From assembly GCF_004331915.1 (NCBI RefSeq), contig NZ_CP036528.1, forward strand, positions 1,745,145 through 1,809,144: a stretch of 64,000 nt of DNA, in the 5' to 3' direction. This DNA comes from Ureibacillus thermophilus. GTDB lineage: Bacteria; Bacillota; Bacilli; Bacillales_A; Planococcaceae. Shown here piece after piece: positions 27,506-35,606 of this stretch. The notes below the pieces were generated by a model that saw only the letters and a program-made list of their open reading frames with translations, was not told the origin of the DNA and searched no databases. The position numbers and the translations under genes are program-made. Position 1 is the first letter of the stretch; every line of letters starts with the position of its first letter.

Positions 27506-29395
27506 ATGAGTCATTTAATTGTTTCGAATTTAACTAAAAGTGTTGGAGATAAAACCCTTTTTAAAAATGTGGAATTTACAATTTATGAAGGGGAGCGGGT
27601 TGGACTGATTGGCATAAACGGAACCGGCAAGTCCACATTGCTTGCCATTTTGGCAGGAGAGTTGGAAGCCGATTCAATTGAAATGGACCACCCAAACAAA
27701 TACCGCATTGCCTATTTGCCGCAAAAACCGGTATTTGAAGAAGAGGTGACGGTGCTGCAAGCCGTCTTTTCTGGAAATTCCCCGATTATGGAATTAAACC
27801 GGGAGTATGAAGAGGTAGTCAAAGCTTTAAGTCTTCATCCTGAATCAGAAAAATTGCAAAATCAATTGTTCCAGCTGCAACAGCGGATGGATGCAGAAAA
27901 AGCATGGGATGTCAATGCCCTTGCGAAGCAGGCATTAACGAAGCTCGGCATTGACCAATTTAATGAAAAAGTATCCAATTTATCCGGCGGCCAGCAAAAA
28001 CGTGTAGCTTTGGCTAAGGTGCTTATAGAACCGGCAGACCTTTATCTCTTAGACGAGCCGACAAACCATCTTGATGCTGAATCAACAGAATGGCTTCAAG
28101 AGATGATTTTGCGGTTAAAAGGGGCAATCATTTTCATTACCCATGACCGATACTTTTTGGATGAAATCGCAACACATATTTATGAATTGGCTGACCAAAC
28201 CCTTTACCGCCATAACGGCAATTACGCAGCCTTTTTGGAAGCCCGGGCAATTCGGGAAGAAAATAAACAGGCGACGCAAGAAAAACTTCGCAACCGCTAC
28301 CGCAATGAATTAAAGTGGATTCGCCGAGGGGCAAAGGCGAGAACAACAAAGCAAAAGGCGAGAATTCAGCGGTTTGAAGAGCTGGAAAAGAAACTTGAAC
28401 GCCATGTGGAAGATGCGAAACTGGAAATGTCTTTAGCTTCTACCCGATTAGGAAAAAAAGTTTTGGAGGGAATTGCTTTATCTAAATCATTCGGCGATCG
28501 GGTGATTTTAAAAGATTTTAATTTTTTAATCCAACAAGGCGACCGCATCGGCATTGTCGGGGCAAATGGCTACGGAAAATCTACTTTATTAAAAATCTTG
28601 GCAGGCGAATTAAAACCGGATGATGGAGAATTGATTGTCGGCCCTACGGTGAAAATTGCTCACTTTCATCAAGTGCTTCCTGAGATGAATGAAAATCAGC
28701 GGATGATTGAATATATTCGGGAAGCTTCCAATGACATTACCGACTCTGAAGGGATCCGCTATTCTGCGGCGCAAATGTTGGAAAGATTTTTATTCCCGTT
28801 ACATACCCATGGAACGCCTATCGGGAAATTGTCCGGCGGCGAACGGAAACGGCTTCATCTGTTAAGACTGTTGATGGAGCAGCCGAACGTCTTATTGTTG
28901 GACGAGCCGACCAATGATTTAGATATTGAAACCCTCGGCGTATTGGAAGATTTCATTGAACATTTTCCAGGTGTTGTAATTACGATCTCCCATGACCGTT
29001 TCTTTTTGGACCGGATTGCAAAAAAATTGTGGATTTTAGATGGAAAAGGTAATGTAGAGGTGAGCTACGATTTATATACAGAGTATTTGGCAAAGAAAGC
29101 TGTAGCAGAGAAAGTGGAGAACAAAACAGAGAAACCAAAGCAAGAAAAGCCGAAAACGGAAAAACGAAAACTGACTTATAAAGAACAGAAAGAATGGGAA
29201 ACCATCGAAGAAACCATTACCCAAGTGGAGCAGCAAATCGCAGAAATGGAAGAACAGATGGCAGAGTGCGGCTCTGATTATGTGAAACTGCAAGAGTACA
29301 CAGAAAAATTAAACGAACTCAATGCAGAATATGAGCGGCTCATTGAAAGATGGACCTATTTAGATGAAATTGTAAATGGAGGGAAAGACGCTTGA
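27506..29395 (+). CDS. yfmR: ABC-F family ATPase (YfmR/Uup type)
   Basis: 629 residues, equal to the length I recall for B. subtilis YfmR. Two ABC domains: Walker A GINGTGKST (near 36) and GANGYGKST (near 351), signatures LSGGQQKR and LSGGERKR, Walker B LLDEPTNHLD and LLDEPTNDLD. The charged ABC-F linker lies between them (around 240-310). A Lys/Glu-rich coiled-coil C-terminal domain (about 530-625) is typical of Uup. No membrane segments. Uup/YfmR proteins bind the ribosome and relieve stalling. The stop overlaps the next gene's TTG. Confidence 0.88.
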   Translation: MSHLIVSNLTKSVGDKTLFKNVEFTIYEGERVGLIGINGTGKSTLLAILAGELEADSIEMDHPNKYRIAYLPQKPVFEEEVTVLQAVFSGNSPIMELNREYEEVVKALSLHPESEKLQNQLFQLQQRMDAEKAWDVNALAKQALTKLGIDQFNEKVSNLSGGQQKRVALAKVLIEPADLYLLDEPTNHLDAESTEWLQEMILRLKGAIIFITHDRYFLDEIATHIYELADQTLYRHNGNYAAFLEARAIREENKQATQEKLRNRYRNELKWIRRGAKARTTKQKARIQRFEELEKKLERHVEDAKLEMSLASTRLGKKVLEGIALSKSFGDRVILKDFNFLIQQGDRIGIVGANGYGKSTLLKILAGELKPDDGELIVGPTVKIAHFHQVLPEMNENQRMIEYIREASNDITDSEGIRYSAAQMLERFLFPLHTHGTPIGKLSGGERKRLHLLRLLMEQPNVLLLDEPTNDLDIETLGVLEDFIEHFPGVVITISHDRFFLDRIAKKLWILDGKGNVEVSYDLYTEYLAKKAVAEKVENKTEKPKQEKPKTEKRKLTYKEQKEWETIEETITQVEQQIAEMEEQMAECGSDYVKLQEYTEKLNELNAEYERLIERWTYLDEIVNGGKDA

Positions 29396-30510
29396 AAATT
29401 GTTACGATTGAACCAACACCAAGCCCAAACTCAATGAAAGTTGTAGTGGATGAAGAGCTGCCTTTTGGTAAAAGTTTTAATTATACAAAAGAAAATAAGC
29501 AAGAAGCGCCAAAGGAAATCCAAGATATTTTAAACATTGAAGGGGTAAAAGGCGTTTACCGTGTAGCGGACTTTTTAGCAGTGGAACGGAATCCAAAATA
29601 CCAATGGGAATCAATTCTATCCCAAGTCCGTAATGCCCTTGGAGAACAAACAGAGCAAATGGAAAAAGAGGAGCAGGCAGTTGACCATTATGGAGAAGTG
29701 TTTGTCCATGTACAAATGTTTCGGGGATTGCCGCTTCAAATTAAAGTTTTTGATGCCAACGGGGAACATCGTATTTCTACAGGAGAGCGCTTTGTCAATG
29801 CCTTTCATCAAATCAAAATTGACAAAACCGATGAAAACTACATTTTGGAGCGGACATGGGCCGACTTTGGCGTTCGCTATGGAGATAAAGAAGAAATTGC
29901 CCAAAGCGTTTTAAAGGAAATTGAAGCAACTTATCCCGATGAACGCATTGCCCGCATTGTGGAAGCGGCCAATGCCAAAAAGCAGGAAACGGTGAAGCGC
30001 AGAAAAATTACGGTGGAAGAATTTAGCGTCGATGATTGGAAGGAACGCTTCCAAATGCTGGACCAAATCCCGGACCCGGATTTAGACGACTTGCCGCTTT
30101 TAGAAAAAGCCCTTGAAGATGAGCAAATGTCCATCCGGAGACTTGCCACAGTATATTTAGGTATGATTAAAGATAAAGCGGTTGTGCCATTATTGATTCG
30201 TGCGCTGAAGGATAAAAGCCCAGCTGTTCGCCGTACAGCAGGGGACTGCATGAGCGACCTTGGCTTTGTGGAATTTGAACCGGCTATGATGGAAGCGTTG
30301 AAAGATCAAAATAAATTGGTGCGTTGGCGCGCGGCGATGTTTTTATATGAATCAGGTACAGAACGATGCCTGCCTGCCTTAAGAGAAGCAGAAAATGACC
30401 CTGAATTTGAAGTAAGGCTGCAAATAAAAATGGCCATTGCCCGAATAGAACAAGGAGAGGAAGCGAAAGGCTCCGTCTGGAAGCAGATGATGGAGAGAAA
30501 TAATCAATAA
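29392..30510 (+). CDS. ypgR: YpgR-like protein: Nfu N-terminal domain plus HEAT-like repeats
   Basis: 372 residues. The first 85 residues match an Nfu/NifU scaffold N-terminal domain (EPTPSPNSMKVVVD and GVYRVADFLAVERNP). The C-terminal part (about 225-360) is a set of HEAT-like repeats (LATVYLGMIKDKAVVPLLIRAL, then VRRTAGDCMSDLG and VRWRAAMFLYESG). Such proteins are often annotated as conserved virulence factor C. The start codon is TTG at 29392 behind GGAGGGAAAG. It is translationally coupled to the ABC-F gene. Its biochemical role is unknown; an iron-sulfur or protein-maturation link is an inference from the Nfu domain. Confidence 0.75.
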   Translation: MKIVTIEPTPSPNSMKVVVDEELPFGKSFNYTKENKQEAPKEIQDILNIEGVKGVYRVADFLAVERNPKYQWESILSQVRNALGEQTEQMEKEEQAVDHYGEVFVHVQMFRGLPLQIKVFDANGEHRISTGERFVNAFHQIKIDKTDENYILERTWADFGVRYGDKEEIAQSVLKEIEATYPDERIARIVEAANAKKQETVKRRKITVEEFSVDDWKERFQMLDQIPDPDLDDLPLLEKALEDEQMSIRRLATVYLGMIKDKAVVPLLIRALKDKSPAVRRTAGDCMSDLGFVEFEPAMMEALKDQNKLVRWRAAMFLYESGTERCLPALREAENDPEFEVRLQIKMAIARIEQGEEAKGSVWKQMMERNNQ

Positions 30511-30519
30511 AATGATGCT

Positions 30520-30602
30520 GGGTTTATCTAGAAAAAGGTTTCATTCTAGGTAAACCCAATTTAATTGAATAAAAAGCGGGATTGTCGGAAATTCCGCTTT
30601 TT
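30520..30602. terminator. Two terminator hairpins between convergent genes
   Basis: Hairpin one (30520-30557): GGGTTTATCTAGAA pairs with TTCTAGGTAAACCC. Hairpin two (30571-30602): AAAAAGCGG pairs with CCGCTTTTT and can act in both directions. Confidence 0.8.
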
Positions 30603-30643
30603 CTAAAAAATCAATAACCTGCTATGTATTCGCCAATAAAAAA

Positions 30644-31540
30644 TTATTGTGCCAGCTTCTTTTGCTTGCGAGTTTCTGCAGAACTTGCTGGCTTCAAAAC
30701 GGTATATAAAATACCCCCGAAAATAAATAAAATTCCTACGCACTGAAGCCATGTCGGCCTGAAACTGAGAATGGTTATATCTAGTAAAATCGCCACCACT
30801 GGATCGACGAAAGTCAATACCGAAACTATAATCGTCGGCAAATGGCGGATGCTGTCAAAGAATAAATAATAAACAAAGCCGGTATGGATAATGCCGGTGC
30901 CTAAAATAAAGAAAATATTTTTTGCCGATAAACCGTGGAATACCGAAAAATCACACATGGATAGAAGCATCACAATGCCGACAATTGTCTGCAAAAAGGT
31001 TGTGGCATAGGGCGATAAATTTTTCAGCGTTTTGCTTAAAAACATAGTCATCGCATAACAAAATGCAGAAAGCAACGCCCATAGAAAACCTGAATTCATA
31101 AAGGCTTCTATTGAATGTAAATGCTCAATCCCGGTAATGAAAATCGCTCCCATAAAACATACAATAATGGCCGCTACATTTCCAATCGTAACCCGTTCCC
31201 TCAAAAAGACTGCACCTAAAATCAACACAATAATCGGCGCTAGATTATAAATGGAAATGGCGATGGAAATGGACATTTCTTCAAATGCCTTAAATAAAAA
31301 CACCCAGTTCAAAACGAGAAATACCCCGCAGCATAGTATTTGAATGGCCTCTTTCCGATTCCAGGCTTCTGTTTTATGTCCACCCGTCACAAACCAAAGA
31401 CCGCCTAAAAACAATGTTGCACAAATGCAACGGACAAATACCAGCTCTATTGCTGGGATTCCTGCATTGACGGTAAATAAACCAATGGAACCGAAAATGG
31501 CCATACTTGCTGCCAATTTCAAAATAGCTGATACGTTCAC
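30644..31540 (-). CDS. EamA/DMT-family transporter
   Basis: 298 residues with ten membrane helices in two repeats, as in EamA (drug/metabolite transporter) exporters. PIIVLILGAVFLRERVTIGNVAAI near residue 100 is the usual end of the first EamA domain, and the second repeat ends in a Lys-rich tail. These export amino acids or other metabolites, but the substrate is not readable here. It stands alone, convergent to ypgR and divergent from aspA. Confidence 0.85.
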   Translation of the reverse strand: MNVSAILKLAASMAIFGSIGLFTVNAGIPAIELVFVRCICATLFLGGLWFVTGGHKTEAWNRKEAIQILCCGVFLVLNWVFLFKAFEEMSISIAISIYNLAPIIVLILGAVFLRERVTIGNVAAIIVCFMGAIFITGIEHLHSIEAFMNSGFLWALLSAFCYAMTMFLSKTLKNLSPYATTFLQTIVGIVMLLSMCDFSVFHGLSAKNIFFILGTGIIHTGFVYYLFFDSIRHLPTIIVSVLTFVDPVVAILLDITILSFRPTWLQCVGILFIFGGILYTVLKPASSAETRKQKKLAQ

Positions 31541-31730
31541 AAAGTATTCCCCTTATCACAAATTTTGCGAAAAATCGGAAATAAAGCAATATAAAATCTA
31601 TTAAATTACATTTATATCAATTTGGCAATACTATTATAAATTACTATGAAGAAATAAAGCAGAATTAATATCTTTTATCCTAAGAATAGTGTAGACTTAG
31701 GTTATCAGCAGATAAGTACAATTTCAACAA

Positions 31731-31744
31731 TGTAAACGTTTACT
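31731..31744 (+). promoter_or_regulatory. Catabolite-responsive element (cre) before aspA
   Basis: TGTAAACGTTTACT, with TTT following, fits the CcpA consensus (WTGNAANCGNWNNCW). It lies 37 bases before the aspA start, so binding there would block transcription when glucose is present. Confidence 0.65.
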
Positions 31745-31780
31745 TTAAGTTTTTTATAGTTGAAAAGGAGACTGTTTTTT

Positions 31781-33187
31781 ATGGAAAAAAATGTTCGCAT
31801 TGAAAAAGATTTTTTAGGTGAAAAAGAAATCCCGATAGATGCTTATTACGGAGTGCAAACAATGCGCGCCACTGAAAACTTCCCAATTACAGGATATCGT
31901 ATTCATCCTGAATTAATTAAGTCGCTTGGGATTGTAAAAAAAGCAGCCGCACTAGCGAACATGGAAGTAGGTTTATTAGATAAAACAATAGGGGAATATA
32001 TTGTAAAAGCAGCTGATGAAGTCATCGAAGGTAAATGGGATGACCAGTTTATTGTGGACCCGATTCAAGGGGGAGCTGGTACTTCCATCAACATGAACGC
32101 TAATGAAGTCATCGCCAACCGTGCGTTGGAATTAATGGGAGCAGAAAAAGGGAACTATTCCCTTATCAGTCCAAACAGCCACGTGAATATGTCCCAATCT
32201 ACAAACGATGCTTTCCCAACGGCTACACATATTGCCGTGTTAAGTTTATTAAATCAATTAATTGACACGACCAAAACAATGCAACAAGTATTTTTGAATA
32301 AAGCTGATGAGTTTGCTGGAATCATTAAAATGGGCAGAACGCACTTGCAAGATGCTGTTCCGATTTTGCTAGGGCAAGAATTTGAAGCCTATGCACGCGT
32401 CATTGCCCGGGATGTTGAACGCATTTCCAATACAAAAAATAATTTATATGAAGTGAATATGGGGGCAACAGCCGTAGGAACAGGTTTAAATGCAGAGCCT
32501 GAATATATTAAAATCGTAACTGAACATTTAGTGAAATTGAGCGGCCATCCATTAAGAAGCGCAAAACATTTAGTCGATGCAACGCAAAATACGGATTGCT
32601 ATACAGAAGTATCTGCTGCATTGAAAATTTGCATGATTAATATGTCCAAAATCGCCAATGACTTGCGCTTAATGGCATCTGGTCCACGGGCAGGATTATC
32701 AGAAATTATCCTTCCAGCCCGCCAACCAGGTTCTTCTATCATGCCGGGTAAAGTAAATCCAGTAATGCCAGAAGTGGTGAACCAAGTGGCATTCCAAGTC
32801 ATCGGTAATGATTTAACAATTTCAGCCGCTTCCGAAGCAGGACAATTTGAGTTGAATGTAATGGAACCGGTATTATTCTTTAATTTAATCCAATCTATTT
32901 CCATCATGAACAATGTGTTTAAAACATTCACAGAAAACTGCTTAAAAGGTATTCAAGCTAATGAAGAACGGATGAAAGAATACGTTGAAAGAAGCATCGG
33001 CATCATTACAGCCATCAACCCGCATGTTGGATATGAAACAGCAGCAAAATTAGCACGCGAAGCATACCTCACTGGCGAATCCATCCGTGATCTTTGCATT
33101 AAATATGATGTATTAACGGAAGAACAATTAAATGAAATTTTAAATCCTTATGAAATGACACACCCTGGCATTGCAGGAAAACATTGA
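31781..33187 (+). CDS. aspA: Aspartate ammonia-lyase (aspartase)
   Basis: 468 residues from ATG 31781, with AAGGAG eleven bases upstream; an earlier in-frame start at 31760 runs over that site. The fumarase/aspartase superfamily signature GSSIMPGKVNP lies near residue 320, along with SPNSHVNMSQSTNDAFPT near 132 and GRTHLQDAVP near 187. It converts aspartate to fumarate and ammonia in the cytoplasm. Fumarase C shares this fold, but the sequence reads as aspartase (AnsB/AspA). A cre box upstream suggests glucose repression. A terminator follows, and then a group II intron. Confidence 0.92.
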   Translation: MEKNVRIEKDFLGEKEIPIDAYYGVQTMRATENFPITGYRIHPELIKSLGIVKKAAALANMEVGLLDKTIGEYIVKAADEVIEGKWDDQFIVDPIQGGAGTSINMNANEVIANRALELMGAEKGNYSLISPNSHVNMSQSTNDAFPTATHIAVLSLLNQLIDTTKTMQQVFLNKADEFAGIIKMGRTHLQDAVPILLGQEFEAYARVIARDVERISNTKNNLYEVNMGATAVGTGLNAEPEYIKIVTEHLVKLSGHPLRSAKHLVDATQNTDCYTEVSAALKICMINMSKIANDLRLMASGPRAGLSEIILPARQPGSSIMPGKVNPVMPEVVNQVAFQVIGNDLTISAASEAGQFELNVMEPVLFFNLIQSISIMNNVFKTFTENCLKGIQANEERMKEYVERSIGIITAINPHVGYETAAKLAREAYLTGESIRDLCIKYDVLTEEQLNEILNPYEMTHPGIAGKH

Positions 33188-33196
33188 TATGAATTG

Positions 33197-33230
33197 GCAA
33201 AGGGCACAATAAATGGCCCTTTGCTTTTTT
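33197..33230 (+). terminator. Terminator of aspA; insertion site of the intron
   Basis: GCAAAGGGC pairs perfectly with GCCCTTTGC, then TTTTTT. The group II intron starts at the very next base (33231). Confidence 0.92.
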
Positions 33231-33870
33231 GTGCGCCCGGCATGTACATGAACGATAGGGTGTAAGTCCCGAACGCGGAAGACAGAAGTAGAGGTTAGCT
33301 CAACGCAAGGGTGTCCGTGGTGACGCGGAATCTGAAGGAAGAAAGCGGCAAACTTCCGGTCCGAGGAACACGAACCTCATATAAGGCTAGGTATGATTGA
33401 GTGAGTTTGCAAAACAAAACAAAGCTCTTTCTGTCGAAGGTCATATCGAGTAAATGAGGCGGATAGATGGTGTGAAAGTGCATGTACTTACCCGGGGAGG
33501 TCTGGCGGATAGGTGAAGTACGCTTCATAACCTACTTAGTGATAAGTAGCTGAACCGTCAGAAGTCAGCAGAGGTCATCGTATTAGTTGGTTTAGAACTA
33601 CTAAGAAGGACCGAACAATGAAGAGAGAAAAGCCCTTGGCATTCAGTGAGTCATGATGAACACAGAAAACGCAGTACCTCACTTGAGGGAGGAGGCGGTG
33701 AATCCCGTGGGGGACCTCTTGGAGGGTGGAGTGACCACTGGCATAAAGAGAACAGCTATTCACGGAAGTTATAAAAACTTGCGTCAATGATCTTAATTGA
33801 ACCGCCGTATACGGAACCGTACGTACGGTGGTGTGAGAGGACGGGAGTTCATCGCTCCCTCCTACTCGAT
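33231..33870 (+). mobile_element. Group IIC (bacterial class C) intron lacking its reverse transcriptase
   Basis: It begins GTGCGCCCGGCATG and continues with AGTCCCGAAC, GTTAGCTCAACGCAAGGGTG, GAGGAACACGAAC and CATATAAGGCTAGGTAT, closely following my memory of domain I of the Oceanobacillus iheyensis IIC intron. Domain V is at about 33797-33834 with the CGC triad typical of class C, and the 3' end is near 33870 (CTCGAT). It sits directly behind a terminator T run, the preferred IIC target. Total length is about 640 bases; a full element with its maturase is about 1.9 kb. Only a 45-codon ORF (33653-33790) remains in the domain IV position, with no reverse-transcriptase motifs. Confidence 0.88.
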
Positions 33871-33900
33871 TTGGAAGGATGGATGGAGTACAAAATGGGG

Positions 33901-34935
33901 GAATATGCGAACCAATGGGAGGAGCAAACGCACGAATCGTGGCAGTATCCGCACGAAATGAGGAGGTAAACGCACGAAATGAGGAGGCAACCGCGCGAAA
34001 TGGAGCAGTATCCGCACGAAATGAGGAGGCAACCGCCCGAAACGAGGCAGTATCCGCACAAAAGGAGAAGGTAAACGCACGAAATGGAGTAGTAAACGCA
34101 CGAAATGGAGCAGTATCCGCACGAAATGAGGAGGCAAACGCGCGAAATGAGGCAGTATCCGCACGAAATGAGGAGGCAACCGCCCGAAACGAGGCAGTAT
34201 CCGCACGAAATGAGGAGGCAACCGCCCGAAACGAGGCAGTATCCGCCCGAAATGAGGAGGCAAACGCGCGAAATGGAGCAGTATCCGCACGAAATGAGGA
34301 GGTAAACGCACGAAACGAGGCAGTATCCGCACGAAATATGGAAGTATCCGCACGAATGGAGAAGGCAACCGCACGAAACAATGCAGTATCCGCACCAAAT
34401 GAGGAGGTAAACGCACGAAATGAGGCAGTATCCGCACGAAATGAGGAGGCAAACGCGCGAAATGGAGCAGTATCCGCACGAATGGAGAAGGCAACCGCAC
34501 GAAACGAGGCAGTATCCGCCCGAAATGAGGAGGCAAACGCACGAAATATGGAAGTAAACGCACGAATTGGAGTAGTAAACGCACGAAACGAGGCAGTATC
34601 CGCACAAAAGGAGAAGGTAAACGCACGAAACGAGGCAGTATCCGCACGAAATATGGAAGTATCCGCCCGAAATGAGGAGGTAAACGCACGAAACGAGGCA
34701 GTATCCGCACAAAATATGGAAGTATCCGCACGAATGGAGAAGGCAACCGCACGAAAGAGAGGAGCAACCGCCCGAAACGAGGCAGTATCCGCACAAAAGG
34801 AGAAGGTAAACGCCCGAAACGTGGCAGTATCCGCCCGAAATGAGGAGGTAAACGCACGAAACGAGGCAGTATCCGCCCGAAATGAGGAGGTAAACGCACG
34901 AAACAATGCAGTATACGCACGAAAGGAGCCAACAA
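33901..34935 (+). repeat. 21-bp tandem repeat array 2 (long)
   Basis: About 49 units of 21 bp over 1.03 kb. Units alternate irregularly between a GTATCCGCAC form and a GTAAACGCAC (or GCAACCGC) form, followed by GAAATGAGGAG, GAAACGAGGCA and variants. The period stays exactly 21 throughout, so several reading frames on both strands stay open (for example 33879-35057 plus and 33575-35017 minus). I treat these as repeat artefacts. It begins about 30 bases after the intron end and fades by 34940. Confidence 0.92.
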
Positions 34936-35031
34936 CCACACCAAATAAACCAACTGAAGCAGCAACCAACACCTTAAAAAATAAACAGGGAACCAGATTG
35001 ATTCCCCATGCACACATATCTATATTTCTTT

Positions 35032-35442
35032 TTAAGGAGCAGCTATTTCCGTTTTAGATAAAAGTTCCTTTAAAAACTGATCCCGCAGTTCAGGGGATTG
35101 CTGCTCTCCATCAAGAAGCATAGCACCTACCGTAAAATCCGATAAATCCTTCTCCACAATAAATTGCAAGTTCACATTTGCTTTCTTCTCTCCATTTACC
35201 GGGCAAGCACCTTTAAACTCTACTACATTCTGGCGATTATTGGTTCTAAAATAGACCCATTCTTCCTCGTCACATTGCCCATTCAAAGCATTTTCCAAAT
35301 TCACTGATCCATTTTCCAAAGTCGCGCTTTTTATATAAGATATATATTCTTTCCCTTCATCAGGTTTAGTCATATACCACAATATAAATATGATGAGAAG
35401 TGGAACAATCCATAAAATCGTTCTTTTAGATACATTCTGCAT
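35032..35442 (-). CDS. Hypothetical membrane-anchored protein
   Basis: 136 residues. A single N-terminal helix (about 8-23, ILWIVPLLIIFILWY) is followed by a polar extracellular-type domain with two cysteines (in NGQCDEE and KGACPVNG) that could form a disulfide. There is no lipobox. I do not recognise the family. It lies between the repeat array and topB and faces away from topB. Confidence 0.6.
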   Translation of the reverse strand: MQNVSKRTILWIVPLLIIFILWYMTKPDEGKEYISYIKSATLENGSVNLENALNGQCDEEEWVYFRTNNRQNVVEFKGACPVNGEKKANVNLQFIVEKDLSDFTVGAMLLDGEQQSPELRDQFLKELLSKTEIAAP

Positions 35443-35606
35443 AGCTTAAAATTCCCCCCACCTTTGTAATGAAATTATAACATTACAAAAATACTATTTC
35501 TATAAAAAGTTATATTCTTGCTCTTAAAAACAGAAAATATCTGGAACAACACAAATAAGCCTTATTTGTAAAAAAGCATTATAATAAAAACAGGTGATGC
35601 TAGACA

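Noticed and set aside
33653-33790. 45-codon ORF inside the intron as a working maturase
   Set aside because: Far too short and without reverse-transcriptase motifs; at best a remnant of the domain IV ORF.
33575-35017. Minus-strand ORF of 480 codons (and others of 315 and 383) across the repeat array
   Set aside because: They exist because a 21-bp unit without stops keeps frames open on both strands; they contain only the translated repeat, lack ribosome sites, and one runs into the intron.
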